Of a stretch of 64,000 nt of DNA, positions 24,012 through 32,792 are shown piece after piece. A program made the translations under genes and the position numbers. Position 1 is the first letter of the stretch, and every line of letters begins with the position of its first letter. Under the pieces are notes generated by a model, which made no database searches, had not been told where the DNA came from, and saw nothing but the letters and a program-made list of their open reading frames with translations. This stretch comes from Rikenellaceae bacterium (GTDB lineage: Bacteria; Bacteroidota; Bacteroidia; Bacteroidales; Rikenellaceae), in contig SUZI01000002.1 of assembly GCA_015060005.1 (NCBI GenBank), positions 406,177 through 470,176 of the forward strand, written 5' to 3'.

Positions 24012-24629
24012 TCAAAAAATAATTCCTAAAATACCCACTAAAATTGCAACTCCGATTGAAATCCAAGTCATTAGTTGTTGTTTGGCAAAACGAATTTCTT
24101 CTTCTGTCTTAAAATGATGTTTCACAAGGTCTCTGAGTTCTTCGCTAACGGAATAACTAGAATACAAGTATTTATCAATTTTCGACAATTGTCTATTCCA
24201 ATCGTCGCACATCCAATACTTTTCATATCTATCCGCTCCATACCATCCTTGATATGGGCCTTCAATCATTATAACCTCCTCTCCATTAACAGCGATAACA
24301 TTAGGGCATTTCCACTGAGAATATTCTACACCCACCACTAACGGGTCTGCCGACAAACAGCCCCTACATATAAGATGTTTCTCTGAGATTAATTTCTCGA
24401 TCAGGTTAAACAAAGTCGATACATACGGAGCAATACTGCTATCAAATTCATAATCGGGATACATGTCTTTTCTTAAAAAGACTGCTTTATAATAATTCAA
24501 ACTGACTATACCGATACCTTTCTTTTCAAGCAATCTGCTAAAATTGAGCACGAATGCAAGGTTACCGCCCTTATTCTCGCACTCCACAATTACCCTTATT
24601 ATCTCTTTTTCTTCCTTTGAGAATTTCAT
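24012..24629 (-). CDS. C-terminally anchored membrane protein in the hsd operon (205 aa)
   Basis: 205 residues, starting 6 nt after the hsdM stop. It is soluble with Cys and Trp pairs in the middle (HLICRGCLSADPLV, EKYWMCDDWNRQL). A C-terminal transmembrane helix (MTWISIGVAILVGILGIIF) ends the protein, preceded by a basic helix. No family is recognised. With the 232-aa and 149-aa proteins, it gives this type I operon three small single-pass membrane proteins. Confidence 0.68.
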   Translation of the reverse strand: MKFSKEEKEIIRVIVECENKGGNLAFVLNFSRLLEKKGIGIVSLNYYKAVFLRKDMYPDYEFDSSIAPYVSTLFNLIEKLISEKHLICRGCLSADPLVVGVEYSQWKCPNVIAVNGEEVIMIEGPYQGWYGADRYEKYWMCDDWNRQLSKIDKYLYSSYSVSEELRDLVKHHFKTEEEIRFAKQQLMTWISIGVAILVGILGIIF

Positions 24630-24635
24630 ACTACA

Positions 24636-26147
24636 CTACAATTTATACCCAATACTTTCGAGTTGTTTTTTGATTTCGTTTTCGAGGGTGTGCGACTGCT
24701 CAAAGAGGGTAGCGAGTTCGCCCGTAAGGCGCTGCATCTTCTCCTCGAATGGCTCGGCGTCCTGCTCCTGCTCGGCAATGCCTACATAGCGACCAGGCGT
24801 GAGGATAAAGTCCTGCTCCGCAATCTTCTGAATATCCACCACAGCACAGAAGCCCTTTTCATCGGAGAGAGTGCCATCGGTAAACGCCTTATAGGTGTTA
24901 GCAATACGCATAATATCGCCCTGGGTGCCATCGGTCAGCTCACGCAGTTTGCGTGTAACCATTGTGCCGAGGTTGCGGGCATCAATAAACAGGGTCTTGC
25001 CCTTCTGCCTCTTCGCCTTATTGAAAAACCAAATCGAAACGGGTATCGGCGTAGTGTAGAACAACTGCGACGGCATAGCGACAATGCAATCGACCAAGTC
25101 TGCCTCGACCAACTTACGGCGGATTTCGCCCTCGCCACCGCTTTGGCTCGACAGCGAGCCATTGGCAAGCACAACGCCCGCCCTGCCCGCAGGTGCGAGG
25201 TGGTGGATGATATGCTGAATCCACGCAAAGTTGGCGTTGCCATTAGGTGGTGTGCCGAACTTCCAACGCACATCGTCAGCGAGCTTGTCTGCGCCCCAAT
25301 CGGAGAGGTTGAATGGCGGGTTAGCCAAGACAAAATCAGCCTTCAAGGTCGGGTGGCAGTCGTTGAAGAAGGTGTCGGCATTATATTGTCCGAGGTCCGC
25401 CTCGATACCGCGAATAGCCAAGTTCATCTGCGCCATCTTCCAGGTTGTGGGGTTGGAGTCCTGACCATAGACCGAGATTTGGTTGATATTGCCGGCGTGG
25501 CTCTCGATAAACTTTGCCGACTGCACAAACATACCGCCCGAGCCACAGCAAGGGTCATAGACACGACCTGCGTAGGGCTCCAAGACATTAACCAAAGTCT
25601 TAACGATGCAGGCAGGGGTGTAGAATTCGCCCGCTAACTTGCCCTCCGCCTCGGCAAACTTCGAGAGGCAGTATTCGTAGGCACGACCGAGGATATCCTT
25701 CGAGTCGCCGTGCTCGTGCATTTTGATATTGGTGAACAAATCGACCACATCGCCCAAGCGGCGCTTGTCGAGCTCGGGGCGTGCGAAGTTTTTGGGCAGA
25801 ATATCTTTCAGTCGGCGGTTCTCCTTCTCGATAGCACGCATAGCGTTGTCGATAGTCGTGCCAATCTCGGGGGTGTGGGCCGCTGCTGCGATGACCGACC
25901 AGCGAGCCTCAGTAGGGACATAGAAGATATTTTCGGCGGTGTACTCGTCTTTGTCCTCCTCGAAGCCCTCGCCCTCATCGACAAGTGCCTGGTAACGAGC
26001 CTCGAACTTATCCGAAATATACTTCAAAAAGATAAGGCCAAGCACCACGGATTTATACTCCGAAGCGTCGATGTTGCCACGCATCTTGTCCGCTGCCTTC
26101 CAAATCTGATCTTCAAAACCGATATCTGCTGTATTGAGTTTAGCCAT
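24636..26147 (-). CDS. hsdM: Type I restriction-modification DNA methyltransferase subunit
   Basis: 503 residues from MAKLNTADIGFEDQIWKAAD; the open frame runs 16 codons further upstream but conservation starts here. The SAM-binding motif is YDPCCGSGGMF and the catalytic motif is LANPPFNLSDWG (NPPF, N6-adenine class). The N-terminal helical domain is HsdM-typical (MRGNIDASEYKSVVLGLIFLKYISD). It methylates the host copy of the HsdS target and forms the core of the restriction complex. Confidence 0.96.
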   Translation of the reverse strand: MAKLNTADIGFEDQIWKAADKMRGNIDASEYKSVVLGLIFLKYISDKFEARYQALVDEGEGFEEDKDEYTAENIFYVPTEARWSVIAAAAHTPEIGTTIDNAMRAIEKENRRLKDILPKNFARPELDKRRLGDVVDLFTNIKMHEHGDSKDILGRAYEYCLSKFAEAEGKLAGEFYTPACIVKTLVNVLEPYAGRVYDPCCGSGGMFVQSAKFIESHAGNINQISVYGQDSNPTTWKMAQMNLAIRGIEADLGQYNADTFFNDCHPTLKADFVLANPPFNLSDWGADKLADDVRWKFGTPPNGNANFAWIQHIIHHLAPAGRAGVVLANGSLSSQSGGEGEIRRKLVEADLVDCIVAMPSQLFYTTPIPVSIWFFNKAKRQKGKTLFIDARNLGTMVTRKLRELTDGTQGDIMRIANTYKAFTDGTLSDEKGFCAVVDIQKIAEQDFILTPGRYVGIAEQEQDAEPFEEKMQRLTGELATLFEQSHTLENEIKKQLESIGYKL

Positions 26148-26203
26148 AGTAGTGGAAATTTTGTATAAAGGTAGTAATTTATTCCTATAACGCACCTTTC
26201 AAA

Positions 26204-28036
26204 TTACAAGCTGTAATAGTACTTCTTTATCTTTTGTGCCATCAGTGCACGGCGTTTCTCGAGAAACTCCGAATAGCGAGTGTGGTCCATATCGAACACA
26301 TCTTCGGGCACACAGTTTACCTCCAAATTGCGTTTTAACTCCTCAATGTCTGTTATAGAGCCACACTTGATAACTTTTGTGGCACACTGCTCTTGAGCTA
26401 TACGGAAATAATCTATCGGAGCTTGTTTGCCAATCGAAACATTCACGGGGCGATCAAGATATGCGTAATTAGCCTCTTGGTTATACTGGTTCTTCTCAAA
26501 GCCATTATCTTTAAGATACTGCTTCGGGAAGATGTGATGAACATCACCACCCAACTCAATAAGTTCCTTAACACAAATATTCTGCGACAACAATGATACA
26601 TCGTTGAAATATATCTGTGCAGCCAAATAGACAAGGTATGTTGGGTTGTTTGTCGAGGTATTTGTTAGGTCTTGAGGAATCTGGATATTCCAGAAGTTAT
26701 CCGAAAGTATTGCAGCCTCGATATTCTCCAATGCTTTAACAACACCGACCTCGCTAATTTGACGCAAATCTTTTGCGAATGCAGACTCCGGAGAACTGCT
26801 ATATCGTCCTGTCAAGACAGAAAGAACATACCAACGCTGTACGATGCGCTTGATCTCTGATACAGACACTTCCTTGTTCTCGTGAAGAATAAGGTAGAGA
26901 GCATAGGCAAAGTCGATAGCCATATTTGAGTTTATCAACTTATTGCTAATAAAGCCTGCTGATTTAATGGCTATCACAAACTGCTTGAAGTTGTGCTCAT
27001 TGATAAACTCTGCAACGCCCTTATAAAGTTTGTTGTATGTATCTTCTATAATCTCCTCCTTAAACTCGCGAGTGTCAAAATCACGACCCGAAAGCATCTT
27101 TACCAACTCTGCCAATTTTGCACGGTGGAACTGATGCATAAATGCAACACGGATTATATCATCACATTTAGGGTCGTAAACGGTCTCTTTATCATCTTTG
27201 AGCCATTCCAACTTTTTGACATATCCCTCAGGTTTGTTGCAGAAATCCTTGTCGTGAGATACGAGATAGTGATAATATGTAGGTTCAATAGCCAAATGGC
27301 TGAAATAGTCGATAATTTTACGCAGTGTATTTCCTCCATGCACCTCATCAGCGGCAATTTTCGACATTACGAAATCGCCTTGATTGAGTGTTGTACCCTT
27401 CGAGTTGATACGCACAAAAATATCAGTAACAATGTCTATTTCGAGCGTTTCCGAGAGCTCTATAATGCCAATTGCTTGTGTGCGTATAGCATTAAGTTTG
27501 GTTATCACGTTGTCTAACTGTTCGTGAGTGATGACATCGGGATTATTAGCACAGTAGTCATTGATGAACTTAAAGCGAGAGAACTCATCGCTAAAGATCT
27601 CTGCAATATCTGGAATCCAATGCTTACTTTTGAGGTGTGCAGGTGTTTGTACTGCAAATAGTTCGGCTTCATCCTCTTCCGATAACGCTGCAATAGGGTT
27701 AAAAGCGATTTTTACACGACATAATTTGTACTCCTCATTGTAAATATCACGCCCCGCTATCGCTGTCATTAACGCCGTGATACGCTGCTGACCATCAATA
27801 AGAACTTTCTTGCCCGATGATATCGTGCCATCCTTTAATTTTACATTGGGATTTTTCCAGAGAATAATATATCCCACAGGGAAGCCTCTGTATAACGAAT
27901 CGATGAGATCTCGTACCTGCTTACTCTTCCATACGAAAGGACGCTGAATCTCAGGTATAGCAATATCATTCGCCTTGATTAGTCCAAGAATGGCACTAAT
28001 CGACATTGAGGTAGTAGTAAATTTTTCACTCTGCAT
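26204..28036 (-). CDS. DUF262/DUF1524 protein, GmrSD-like nuclease
   Basis: 610 residues. The N-terminal DUF262 domain has IPEIQRPFVWKSKQVRDLID and DGQQRITALM, a ParB/Srx-like NTP-using fold; FVRINSKGTTLNQGDF is also typical. Near the C-terminus, DVHHIFPKQYL with a later Asn forms the His-Asn-His nuclease site of DUF1524. GmrSD, BrxU and SspE share this build and attack modified phage DNA. It is the first gene of the hsd operon, so the operon pairs restriction of unmodified and possibly modified DNA. Confidence 0.88.
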   Translation of the reverse strand: MQSEKFTTTSMSISAILGLIKANDIAIPEIQRPFVWKSKQVRDLIDSLYRGFPVGYIILWKNPNVKLKDGTISSGKKVLIDGQQRITALMTAIAGRDIYNEEYKLCRVKIAFNPIAALSEEDEAELFAVQTPAHLKSKHWIPDIAEIFSDEFSRFKFINDYCANNPDVITHEQLDNVITKLNAIRTQAIGIIELSETLEIDIVTDIFVRINSKGTTLNQGDFVMSKIAADEVHGGNTLRKIIDYFSHLAIEPTYYHYLVSHDKDFCNKPEGYVKKLEWLKDDKETVYDPKCDDIIRVAFMHQFHRAKLAELVKMLSGRDFDTREFKEEIIEDTYNKLYKGVAEFINEHNFKQFVIAIKSAGFISNKLINSNMAIDFAYALYLILHENKEVSVSEIKRIVQRWYVLSVLTGRYSSSPESAFAKDLRQISEVGVVKALENIEAAILSDNFWNIQIPQDLTNTSTNNPTYLVYLAAQIYFNDVSLLSQNICVKELIELGGDVHHIFPKQYLKDNGFEKNQYNQEANYAYLDRPVNVSIGKQAPIDYFRIAQEQCATKVIKCGSITDIEELKRNLEVNCVPEDVFDMDHTRYSEFLEKRRALMAQKIKKYYYSL

Positions 28037-28096
28037 AACTCTGCTTCTCTATTATATTTATCCACACAAATCAGCTTGTGGTTGTCGATAGTCTTA

Positions 28097-28104
28097 CAAA
28101 GTTA
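28097..28104 (-). promoter_or_regulatory. Promoter -7 box of the DUF262-hsd operon
   Basis: CAAAGTTA on the plus strand reads TAACTTTG on the minus strand, 61 bp before the DUF262 ATG. No clear -33 box is seen. Confidence 0.55.
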
Positions 28105-28197
28105 AACAAAATTTGGCATATAATGGTCTTTTTCAAGACAAAAAGGCTTGTAATGGACTGATGATTTGTAAACTATGACAAGAGAAAAGAGTTGGAA

Positions 28198-28680
28198 TCA
28201 CCCCAAAATATACACCGCCTTATCGCTATACCTATCTAGGGTGAAGTGCAGGGTGCTGAGGGAGCTGGTGTTGTCGAATTGGGTAAAATAGACCTCGGCA
28301 GCGAGGTCGGCGACGCCCCAGTTGCGTTGTAGGGCGGAGTTCCAGCTATGGCGCGTGTAGTCACGAAACGAAACAAATAGCAGATTTCCCTCGTCAAAAG
28401 CCGTTTGCAGGTGTGGCGGAACCTTCTTGTAAAGTGCCCTTCCAAGTGCAAAAATCACGGGATGATGCCGTTCAAGCAGGTAGTTCAAAATCTCTTTTTC
28501 GAGTGGGGAGTGAAAGCCGCTGATGACAACTTTGTCGGTTTGGCAGATTGATTCGGCCCATTGCAGTGCCAATTGCGTGTCGTGTGGCGTTGCTTTACGC
28601 GATGCGAAGAATGCCACCAACTCTCTATCGAGCAAGTCCTTATTTCCGGATAAGTCCATAAAAAAGCGCAGGCGCTGCAT
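28198..28680 (-). CDS. Solo DprA-like (SLOG/Rossmann) protein
   Basis: 160 residues. VVISGFHSPLEKEILNYLL, HPVIFALGRALYKKVP and GNLLFVSF resemble the nucleotide-binding core of DprA/Smf (ISG..S..E....LL, PVI..LG.GL....P, G.LLS). It is shorter than DprA and lacks the SAM and winged-helix domains. Stand-alone SLOG proteins of this type often occur in defence and mobile regions as nucleotide-ligand sensors. Just upstream, 28681-28780 in another frame encodes HPAWAFVLLILERAAKASML and a stop, perhaps the tail of a decayed neighbour. Confidence 0.6.
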   Translation of the reverse strand: MQRLRFFMDLSGNKDLLDRELVAFFASRKATPHDTQLALQWAESICQTDKVVISGFHSPLEKEILNYLLERHHPVIFALGRALYKKVPPHLQTAFDEGNLLFVSFRDYTRHSWNSALQRNWGVADLAAEVYFTQFDNTSSLSTLHFTLDRYSDKAVYILG

Positions 28681-28919
28681 TTACTTATCCAACATCGAGG
28701 CCTTGGCTGCCCTTTCGAGAATAAGCAACACAAACGCCCACGCCGGATGATATATGCACACACTGAGCCAATGTCAGAGGTGAGTATATGCAACCATGCG
28801 CGGACATTTTGTTGTCGTTCTTCTCGAATTTCTTAACCGCCAAGTTTAGATGTTGAAGAATCGTCAAAAAATATCCAATCAAATATGTACGGCTCAACGG
28901 CAAAAGCCATAAGCCATTA

Positions 28920-28927
28920 CAAAGATA
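28920..28927 (-). promoter_or_regulatory. Promoter -7 box, minus strand, for the DprA-like gene
   Basis: CAAAGATA on the plus strand reads TATCTTTG on the minus strand. It is ~240 bp before the DprA-like ATG, so the leader is long and may have held a now-broken gene. Confidence 0.4.
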
Positions 28928-28982
28928 TAGAAAATTTTTGAGAAAGCGTGAATTTGTGAAAAACTCTTGTGTTGGAATTTGT

Positions 28983-29082
28983 TATCTTTGCGACACATCG
29001 CCAGATTTAGGGTGCAATCGCAGTGGGCTATAACTGTGTGGATTGCGAGTGGAGAGAAAAAGTTTCGGCTTTTTCTCTTTTT
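28983..29082 (+). ncRNA. Candidate small RNA or transcribed leader (~85 nt)
   Basis: A promoter box TATCTTTG (28983-28990) is followed by a sequence with a hairpin (GCAATC 29014-29019 with GATTGC 29041-29046, inner CAGT/ACTG). It ends in a strong terminator (AGAGAAAAAG-TTTCGG-CTTTTTCTCT, then T-run, 29053-29082). No open frame fits. Promoter plus terminator around a structured, non-coding ~85 nt is what a small RNA gene looks like. I do not recognise a known RNA family. Confidence 0.5.
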
Positions 29083-29115
29083 GTTTGGCGATTGTCAGAA
29101 GTTGTCAAAAACTTG

Positions 29116-29140
29116 GGGTTACTTTGTCGCAAAGTAACCC
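29116..29140 (+). promoter_or_regulatory. 11-bp perfect hairpin ahead of a small ORF
   Basis: GGGTTACTTTG-TCG-CAAAGTAACCC forms a hairpin with a 3-nt loop ending 15 nt before the ATG at 29156. No T-run follows. It could control translation of the 45-aa ORF or be a binding site. Confidence 0.5.
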
Positions 29141-29155
29141 TTAAATGTTTTTGTT

Positions 29156-29293
29156 ATGTCACTTTGGGATTGGCTGCTTGCAGCATGGATTTATGAGGAA
29201 CTGTTTGATGATAATTCGAACAACACTTCGCACGACAACACTCGCGACTATGACTCGTCATACGACTACGATGATTATGAGGAGGATTTTTGA
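29156..29293 (+). CDS. Small acidic ORF (45 aa)
   Basis: Starts MSLWDWLLAAWIYEELFDD and ends in an Asp/Tyr-rich tail (YDSSYDYDDYEEDF). The N-terminus is amphipathic and Trp-rich; the tail is strongly acidic. No family is recognised. It lies in a ~250-bp segment that is absent from the otherwise similar intergenic region at 40552-40636. DNA-mimic or anti-restriction roles can be imagined for an acidic micro-protein here, but nothing proves it is translated. Confidence 0.45.
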   Translation: MSLWDWLLAAWIYEELFDDNSNNTSHDNTRDYDSSYDYDDYEEDF

Positions 29294-29330
29294 TGTGTAG
29301 TGACATAAGTTTTCTCAGTTACACAACCTT

Positions 29331-29361
29331 CGTATAGAAATAATTGCTAACTTTGTAAGAG
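29331..29361 (+). promoter_or_regulatory. Promoter element of the DUF2075 gene, shared with the YbjQ-type gene
   Basis: Contains TAACTTTG (29348-29355), 22 bp before the ATG. The 31-bp stretch differs from 40605-40635 at only about 4 positions; that copy precedes the gene at 40669. Confidence 0.65.
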
Positions 29362-29376
29362 TTTTGACCCAAGCTT

Positions 29377-31425
29377 ATGGTAAATAGGTACTTTCATGGC
29401 GATACGATAGAGGGCTTTCTTGCGATGCCCGAGACGCAGATTATTGGTATTCTGACCACTGCGCATACCTCGTTGCACGCTTCATTACAAGGGTTGCAAA
29501 ATGATGCCTGGCACGAGGAGATTTCGCTATTGAAAGACATTCTCACTCCCTACATCGGTCGAGGCCATATCTACTTCGAGTACACAATCCCGCGAATGGG
29601 ACGTCGTATCGATGTTGTGTTGTTGCTTGATGGCGTTGTGCTCTTATTGGAGTTTAAGGCATTCAACGAGCAATACACCAAGGCCGACATTGCACAGGTG
29701 TGGGACTACGCCCTCGACTTGAAAAACTTCCACGAGCAGAGCCATAATCGCCCGATTGTGCCGATATTGGTTGCGACCGAGGCTATTGATGCCACCTCAG
29801 ATTTTATTCCTTTTGACGACAAAGTTTTCTATCCGATACTAACCAATCGCGAGCAGCTAGCATCAACCATTGCCGAAGCGTTACTATTCTGCGATAAGGA
29901 CAACTCGGAGGGTGATGCATTGTGGGCAATTAGCCGTTACTCACCTACTCCGACTATCATAGAGGCCGCAAGTGCGCTCTACAACAACCACTCCGTAGAG
30001 GACATCTCTCGTTCCGATGCTTCGGCCGAGAATCTCACCACCACGTGTGGTTTTATCTCGTCGGTTATTGAACGCGCAAAGAGGGAGCATTTCAAGGCAA
30101 TATGCTTTGTAACGGGTGTACCGGGAGCAGGCAAGACGCTTGTAGGACTAAATATCGCAACTCAGCAGTTTGAGAAGGATGATGTCGCCGTATATCTCTC
30201 TGGCAACTTCCCGTTGGTGCAGGTACTAACAGAGGCTCTTGCACGCGACAAAAAGCGCCGTATGGCGGAGAAGGGCGAGAGGATAGCTATTGGCACAGCA
30301 CGCTCAGAGGTTAAGGCCTTTATACAGATGATTCACCACTACCGCGACACATGCTTGGAGGGAACGAAGGTGGTGGATGGTCGCATTGTGGCAGATGAGG
30401 AGTACTTTCTTAATCCGAAAAACCTCAAAAAGTCATTCGTGCCGGTGGACCACGTTGCTATTTTTGATGAGGCGCAGCGTGCATGGACAAAGGATGCGCT
30501 TGCAAACTTTATGAATCGCAAGAAGGGTTATCCTAACTTCCCATATTCCGAGCCAGAGTATCTGATTTCGTGTCTCGATCGCCACGATGATTGGGCTGTT
30601 GTTGTATGCCTTGTGGGTGGAGGACAGGAGATCAACACCGGAGAGGCGGGCATAAGCGAGTGGATAGAATCACTCAACCGCGAGTATAAGGATTGGCATG
30701 TGTTTATCTCGGACCGCCTACACGATGCCGAGTATGCTGCTGGCCGCTCATTGGAACTATTGTCAGAGCACAAGCACGTGGAGTTTGAGCCATCGTTGCA
30801 CTTGGCTGTATCGATGCGCTCGTTCCGTGCGGAGAATCTTGCAAAGTTTGTACACAAGATGCTCGATAGAGATATCGTGGGTGCTCGTGAGGCATACCAG
30901 ACACTCGACAAATACCCAATCGTACTAACACGCTCGCTCGAAAAAGCGAAGCGCTGGTTGAAGGAGCATGCACGAGGCACGGAGCGCTACGGAATGATCG
31001 TGTCTTCACAGGCCGAGCGATTGAAGCCATTGGCTATTGATGTCCGCTTTAAGCCCGATGTTGTGCATTGGTTTTTGGACGATGCAACAGATGTGCGCTC
31101 GTCGTTCTATTTGGAGGATGTCGCTACGGAGTTCGATGTGCAAGGCTTGGAGCTTGATTGGTCGTGCGTAGTCTGGGATGGCGATTTCCGTTACACGCCA
31201 TCGGGTTGGTCGCATCACTCTTTCTGCGGCGACAAGTGGCAGAACATCAACAAACCAGAACGCAAGGCATTCCAGAAGAACGCATACCGCGTTTTGCTCA
31301 CCCGTGCTCGCCAGGGCATGGTCCTCGTTGTTCCCGAAGGCAACCCCGAAGACCCAACCCGCAGCCCGGCATACTACGACTCGACGTATGAGTATCTGAA
31401 GGAAATAGGAATAAAGGAGATATAA
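29377..31425 (+). CDS. DUF2075 helicase with N-terminal nuclease-like domain
   Basis: 682 residues. The N-terminal region has RRIDVVLLLDGVVLLLEFKAF (Asp79, Glu92-x-Lys94), a PD-(D/E)xK-like arrangement. A superfamily-1 motor follows: Walker A GVPGAGKT (247-254), Walker B VAIFDEAQRAW, then LAVSMRSFRAE and FDVQGLELDWSCVVWDGD. The final NAYRVLLTRARQGMVLVVP is motif VI. DUF2075 proteins are Schlafen-like helicases common in defence islands. It is followed 18 nt later by the FRG gene on the same strand, with which it is probably co-transcribed. Confidence 0.85.
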   Translation: MVNRYFHGDTIEGFLAMPETQIIGILTTAHTSLHASLQGLQNDAWHEEISLLKDILTPYIGRGHIYFEYTIPRMGRRIDVVLLLDGVVLLLEFKAFNEQYTKADIAQVWDYALDLKNFHEQSHNRPIVPILVATEAIDATSDFIPFDDKVFYPILTNREQLASTIAEALLFCDKDNSEGDALWAISRYSPTPTIIEAASALYNNHSVEDISRSDASAENLTTTCGFISSVIERAKREHFKAICFVTGVPGAGKTLVGLNIATQQFEKDDVAVYLSGNFPLVQVLTEALARDKKRRMAEKGERIAIGTARSEVKAFIQMIHHYRDTCLEGTKVVDGRIVADEEYFLNPKNLKKSFVPVDHVAIFDEAQRAWTKDALANFMNRKKGYPNFPYSEPEYLISCLDRHDDWAVVVCLVGGGQEINTGEAGISEWIESLNREYKDWHVFISDRLHDAEYAAGRSLELLSEHKHVEFEPSLHLAVSMRSFRAENLAKFVHKMLDRDIVGAREAYQTLDKYPIVLTRSLEKAKRWLKEHARGTERYGMIVSSQAERLKPLAIDVRFKPDVVHWFLDDATDVRSSFYLEDVATEFDVQGLELDWSCVVWDGDFRYTPSGWSHHSFCGDKWQNINKPERKAFQKNAYRVLLTRARQGMVLVVPEGNPEDPTRSPAYYDSTYEYLKEIGIKEI

Positions 31426-31443
31426 CGTGAATATAAAATAGCT

Positions 31444-32616
31444 ATGAGAGATTTAAAGGATGTCCTAGAAGGACACATGGCAGACTCAAGGAACACGACG
31501 GAGAACGAAATCCTACAAAAGTTAGAGAAGTTTCTGTTAGATAAGGGTTATACACAAAATATGCTGATGCGTGATTATGAGTTTGACAGCAATAAATCAA
31601 ATAGTAAATTGAAATTCGATTTGGCTGTGGTTGAGAATGGAGCCCCTGTGGAAATTTATGAAGTAAAAGCATTTTATACTAAGCCTGTCAAGTACACTAG
31701 GTCGTATCAACTTTTTAAGTCTTTAGACCAGTTGCATACTCGAGTCCCAGCATTCATTGCATATTTAAACCAAGCAGGAAAACTGGTTCTGCAATCAATG
31801 GCACCCCCAATAAAGTCCTTTTCTGATTTCTATGCCACTCTCGATGTGTATGTCAAGTATCAAATGGATGATAACTATGTATACTTCTACCGTGGACATA
31901 ACGACGAACAATACTCTTTTCAACCGGGGATATATCGACAATCAGCAAGCAGAAATATCTCAGATGAAGATATTATGTACAGAGAAGCAATTCGACATTG
32001 TCCAGCTGAATTTCCAGAGAACATGAGCTGTTTTGAAAAGCTTGTTAAAATGCAGCATTATGCATTGCCAACACGATTACTTGATATTACAACTAATCCT
32101 CTTGTTGCGTTATATTTTGCATGTTCGGGAGCTGATAATGCCAACGGTGAGGTGATTTTCTTCAAAGTAAAAAAATCAGATATTAAATATTTTGATAGTG
32201 ATACTGTAAGTATTATTGCTAATATTGCTAAATGCAAATGTGATTTTGACATAGATTCAAGTTTGTCCATTCAGACTTTTAACGCTACAGCGAATGTACA
32301 ATCTTTACTGCATGAAATAAAACAAGAAAAAACTCATTTTAAGGATTGTATAAAGCCAGAAGATCTTGGACGCGTATTATGCGTTTTACCCAAACTAAAT
32401 AATCCTAGAATCGCCAAACAGTCTGGAGCATTTTTCTTGTATGGGATTACGAAAAACAAGCGTAACCCCGCAAAGCTTCAGCATGCACCAAGACGTATTG
32501 TTATTAATGCTGAGTACAAAAAAATCATTCTGCGAGAATTGGCTAATTTAGGGATAACTAACGCATCATTATTCCCAGAAATAGATAATATTATGAAAAG
32601 CATTAAAAACAAATGA
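31444..32616 (+). CDS. FRG-domain protein with N-terminal nuclease-like region
   Basis: 390 residues. Residues ~45-80 read FDSNKSNSKLKFDLAVVE...VEIYEVKAF (Asp59, Glu73-x-Lys75), again PD-(D/E)xK-like. The FRG domain follows from ~120: VYFYRGH, PGIYR, FEKLVKMQHYALPTRLLDIT and NPLVALYFAC. The FRG domain is found in phage-defence and mobile regions; its activity is not settled. It ends at TGA 32614-32616, where a ghost alcohol-dehydrogenase start overlaps. AT content is higher than in DUF2075, suggesting a separate origin. Confidence 0.82.
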   Translation: MRDLKDVLEGHMADSRNTTENEILQKLEKFLLDKGYTQNMLMRDYEFDSNKSNSKLKFDLAVVENGAPVEIYEVKAFYTKPVKYTRSYQLFKSLDQLHTRVPAFIAYLNQAGKLVLQSMAPPIKSFSDFYATLDVYVKYQMDDNYVYFYRGHNDEQYSFQPGIYRQSASRNISDEDIMYREAIRHCPAEFPENMSCFEKLVKMQHYALPTRLLDITTNPLVALYFACSGADNANGEVIFFKVKKSDIKYFDSDTVSIIANIAKCKCDFDIDSSLSIQTFNATANVQSLLHEIKQEKTHFKDCIKPEDLGRVLCVLPKLNNPRIAKQSGAFFLYGITKNKRNPAKLQHAPRRIVINAEYKKIILRELANLGITNASLFPEIDNIMKSIKNK

Positions 32617-32700
32617 TAGCCTACATATCCTCCTCCGGCAAGATTGAGTTTACCCTCATGCCGAAACCGTCATTGCATGACTGTATAGCTTGCGTAAAAT
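32613..32700 (+). pseudogene. Ghost of an alcohol-dehydrogenase 5' end
   Basis: From the ATG at 32613, overlapping the FRG stop as ATGA, it reads MIAYISSSGKIEFTLMPKPS. The intact gene at 33615 reads MLAYTYISPGKFELIDKPKP. Similarity is lost after ~30 codons. The 177-bp gap up to the Mrr-like gene holds nothing else recognisable. Confidence 0.6.
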
Positions 32701-32792
32701 CTACTAAAATTAGGAGACGTTTCGGTTTCTACTCTTATTGAGTACGAATTGTTAGCAACTGTTTGAAATCGACTGTTTAAGTTTATTGTGGT

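Noticed and set aside
28685..28903. Minus-strand 72-codon frame upstream of the DprA-like gene
   Set aside because: Starts with TTG, has no family signal, and competes with another frame that has a more protein-like tail. I treat the region as decayed DNA.
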